From Candidatus Aminicenantota bacterium (GTDB lineage: Bacteria; Acidobacteriota; Aminicenantia; UBA2199): 7,086 nt of DNA. The position numbers and the translations under genes are program-made. The DNA is taken from contig CP070627.1 of NCBI GenBank assembly GCA_020355945.1, positions 1,547,420 to 1,554,505 of the forward strand. The letters are read 5' to 3'. Shown piece by piece: positions 6,912 to 7,086 of the stretch. The notes below the pieces were generated by a model. It was given only the letters and a program-made list of their open reading frames with translations, was not told the DNA's origin and did no database searches. Every line of letters begins with the position of its first letter. The first letter of the stretch is position 1.

Positions 6912-7086
6912 GTAGAATGCTTTTCTACTCCGGTAGGATACTTCCCTACTCAGGTAGAATGGTGTCTACTTGAAGTAGGATACGGTCTACCTGTGGTAGA
7001 ATGCTTTCCTACTGGAGTAGAACTCTTTCCTACTGAGGTAGGATGCTATCTACCTGAAGTAGGATATGGTCTACCTGTGGTAGAAT
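6912..7086. repeat. 21-bp tandem array with interleaved GTAG/CTAC and 84-bp higher-order unit
   Basis: Eight complete 21-bp units begin at 6912, 6933, 6954, 6975, 6996, 7017, 7038 and 7059, and a ninth (GTAGAAT) is cut by the window edge. Each unit reads GTAG-N8/9-CTAC-N4/5 without any length change in the total of 21. Units 1, 2, 5 and 6 use the 9+4 spacing and units 3, 4, 7 and 8 use 8+5, so an AABB pattern gives an 84-bp higher-order repeat. Unit 4 and unit 8 differ at one base (hand count); the pairs 1/5, 2/6 and 3/7 share 16-17 of 21. GTAG and CTAC are mutual reverse complements, so each neighbouring pair can form a short hairpin (for example CTACC-TGT-GGTAG). The array ends 170 bases upstream of the operon's first start codon. 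It could be a protein-binding platform, iterons, or a minisatellite. Confidence 0.9.

Noticed and set aside
6912..7086. CRISPR array
   Set aside because: There is no constant repeat alternating with unique spacers. Every 21-bp unit is a variant of its neighbours, and the unit is too short.

Overview
This window is a single-strand block. All four protein-coding genes that I can support read on the minus strand, so transcription runs from high to low coordinates. In transcription order they are: a 141-residue unrecognised protein (6317..6742); a very large hybrid two-component sensor/regulator of 1655 residues (1390..6357); a 344-base gap with several palindromes; a 149-residue unrecognised protein (596..1045); and a secreted or surface protein cut off by the window edge (1..559). 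Upstream of the whole block, running off the right edge, is a strictly 21-bp-periodic repeat array (6912..7086 and beyond).

The organism is a bacterium. The giant sensor has the 'hybrid two-component system' (HTCS) layout best known from Bacteroidota: periplasmic propeller repeats, a Y_Y_Y domain, a transmembrane segment, histidine kinase, receiver and AraC-type DNA-binding domain. However, three of the four genes have textbook AGGAGG ribosome-binding sites, which argues against Bacteroidota, where such sites are rare. A diderm lineage that uses both, such as an Acidobacteriota/Aminicenantes-like or similar candidate phylum, is my tentative guess. Nothing in the window settles it.

Four things stand out. 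(1) The regulator carries two complete receiver-AraC output cassettes in tandem, exactly 280 residues apart. By my hand count they match without gaps at 163 of 250 positions, so this is an internal gene duplication. (2) The two small unrecognised proteins on either side of the regulator look like divergent paralogs of each other, and each has the same 12-base ribosome-binding context. (3) The upstream array alternates GTAG and CTAC roughly every helical turn, with a 21-bp unit and an 84-bp higher-order unit. That spacing resembles what AraC-family domains use on DNA, so the array could be the binding platform of the doubled regulator. This is inference. (4) The truncated gene at the left edge changes abruptly from about 48% GC in its 5' part to about 30% GC in the visible 3' part, suggesting a mosaic protein.

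A working model is a self-contained locus. The sensor detects a periplasmic signal through its propellers and phosphorylates one or both of its own receivers. It may then act at the upstream array and/or the palindrome-rich gap to control the small paralog pair and the exported protein. The model rests on gene order, spacing and domain content only.
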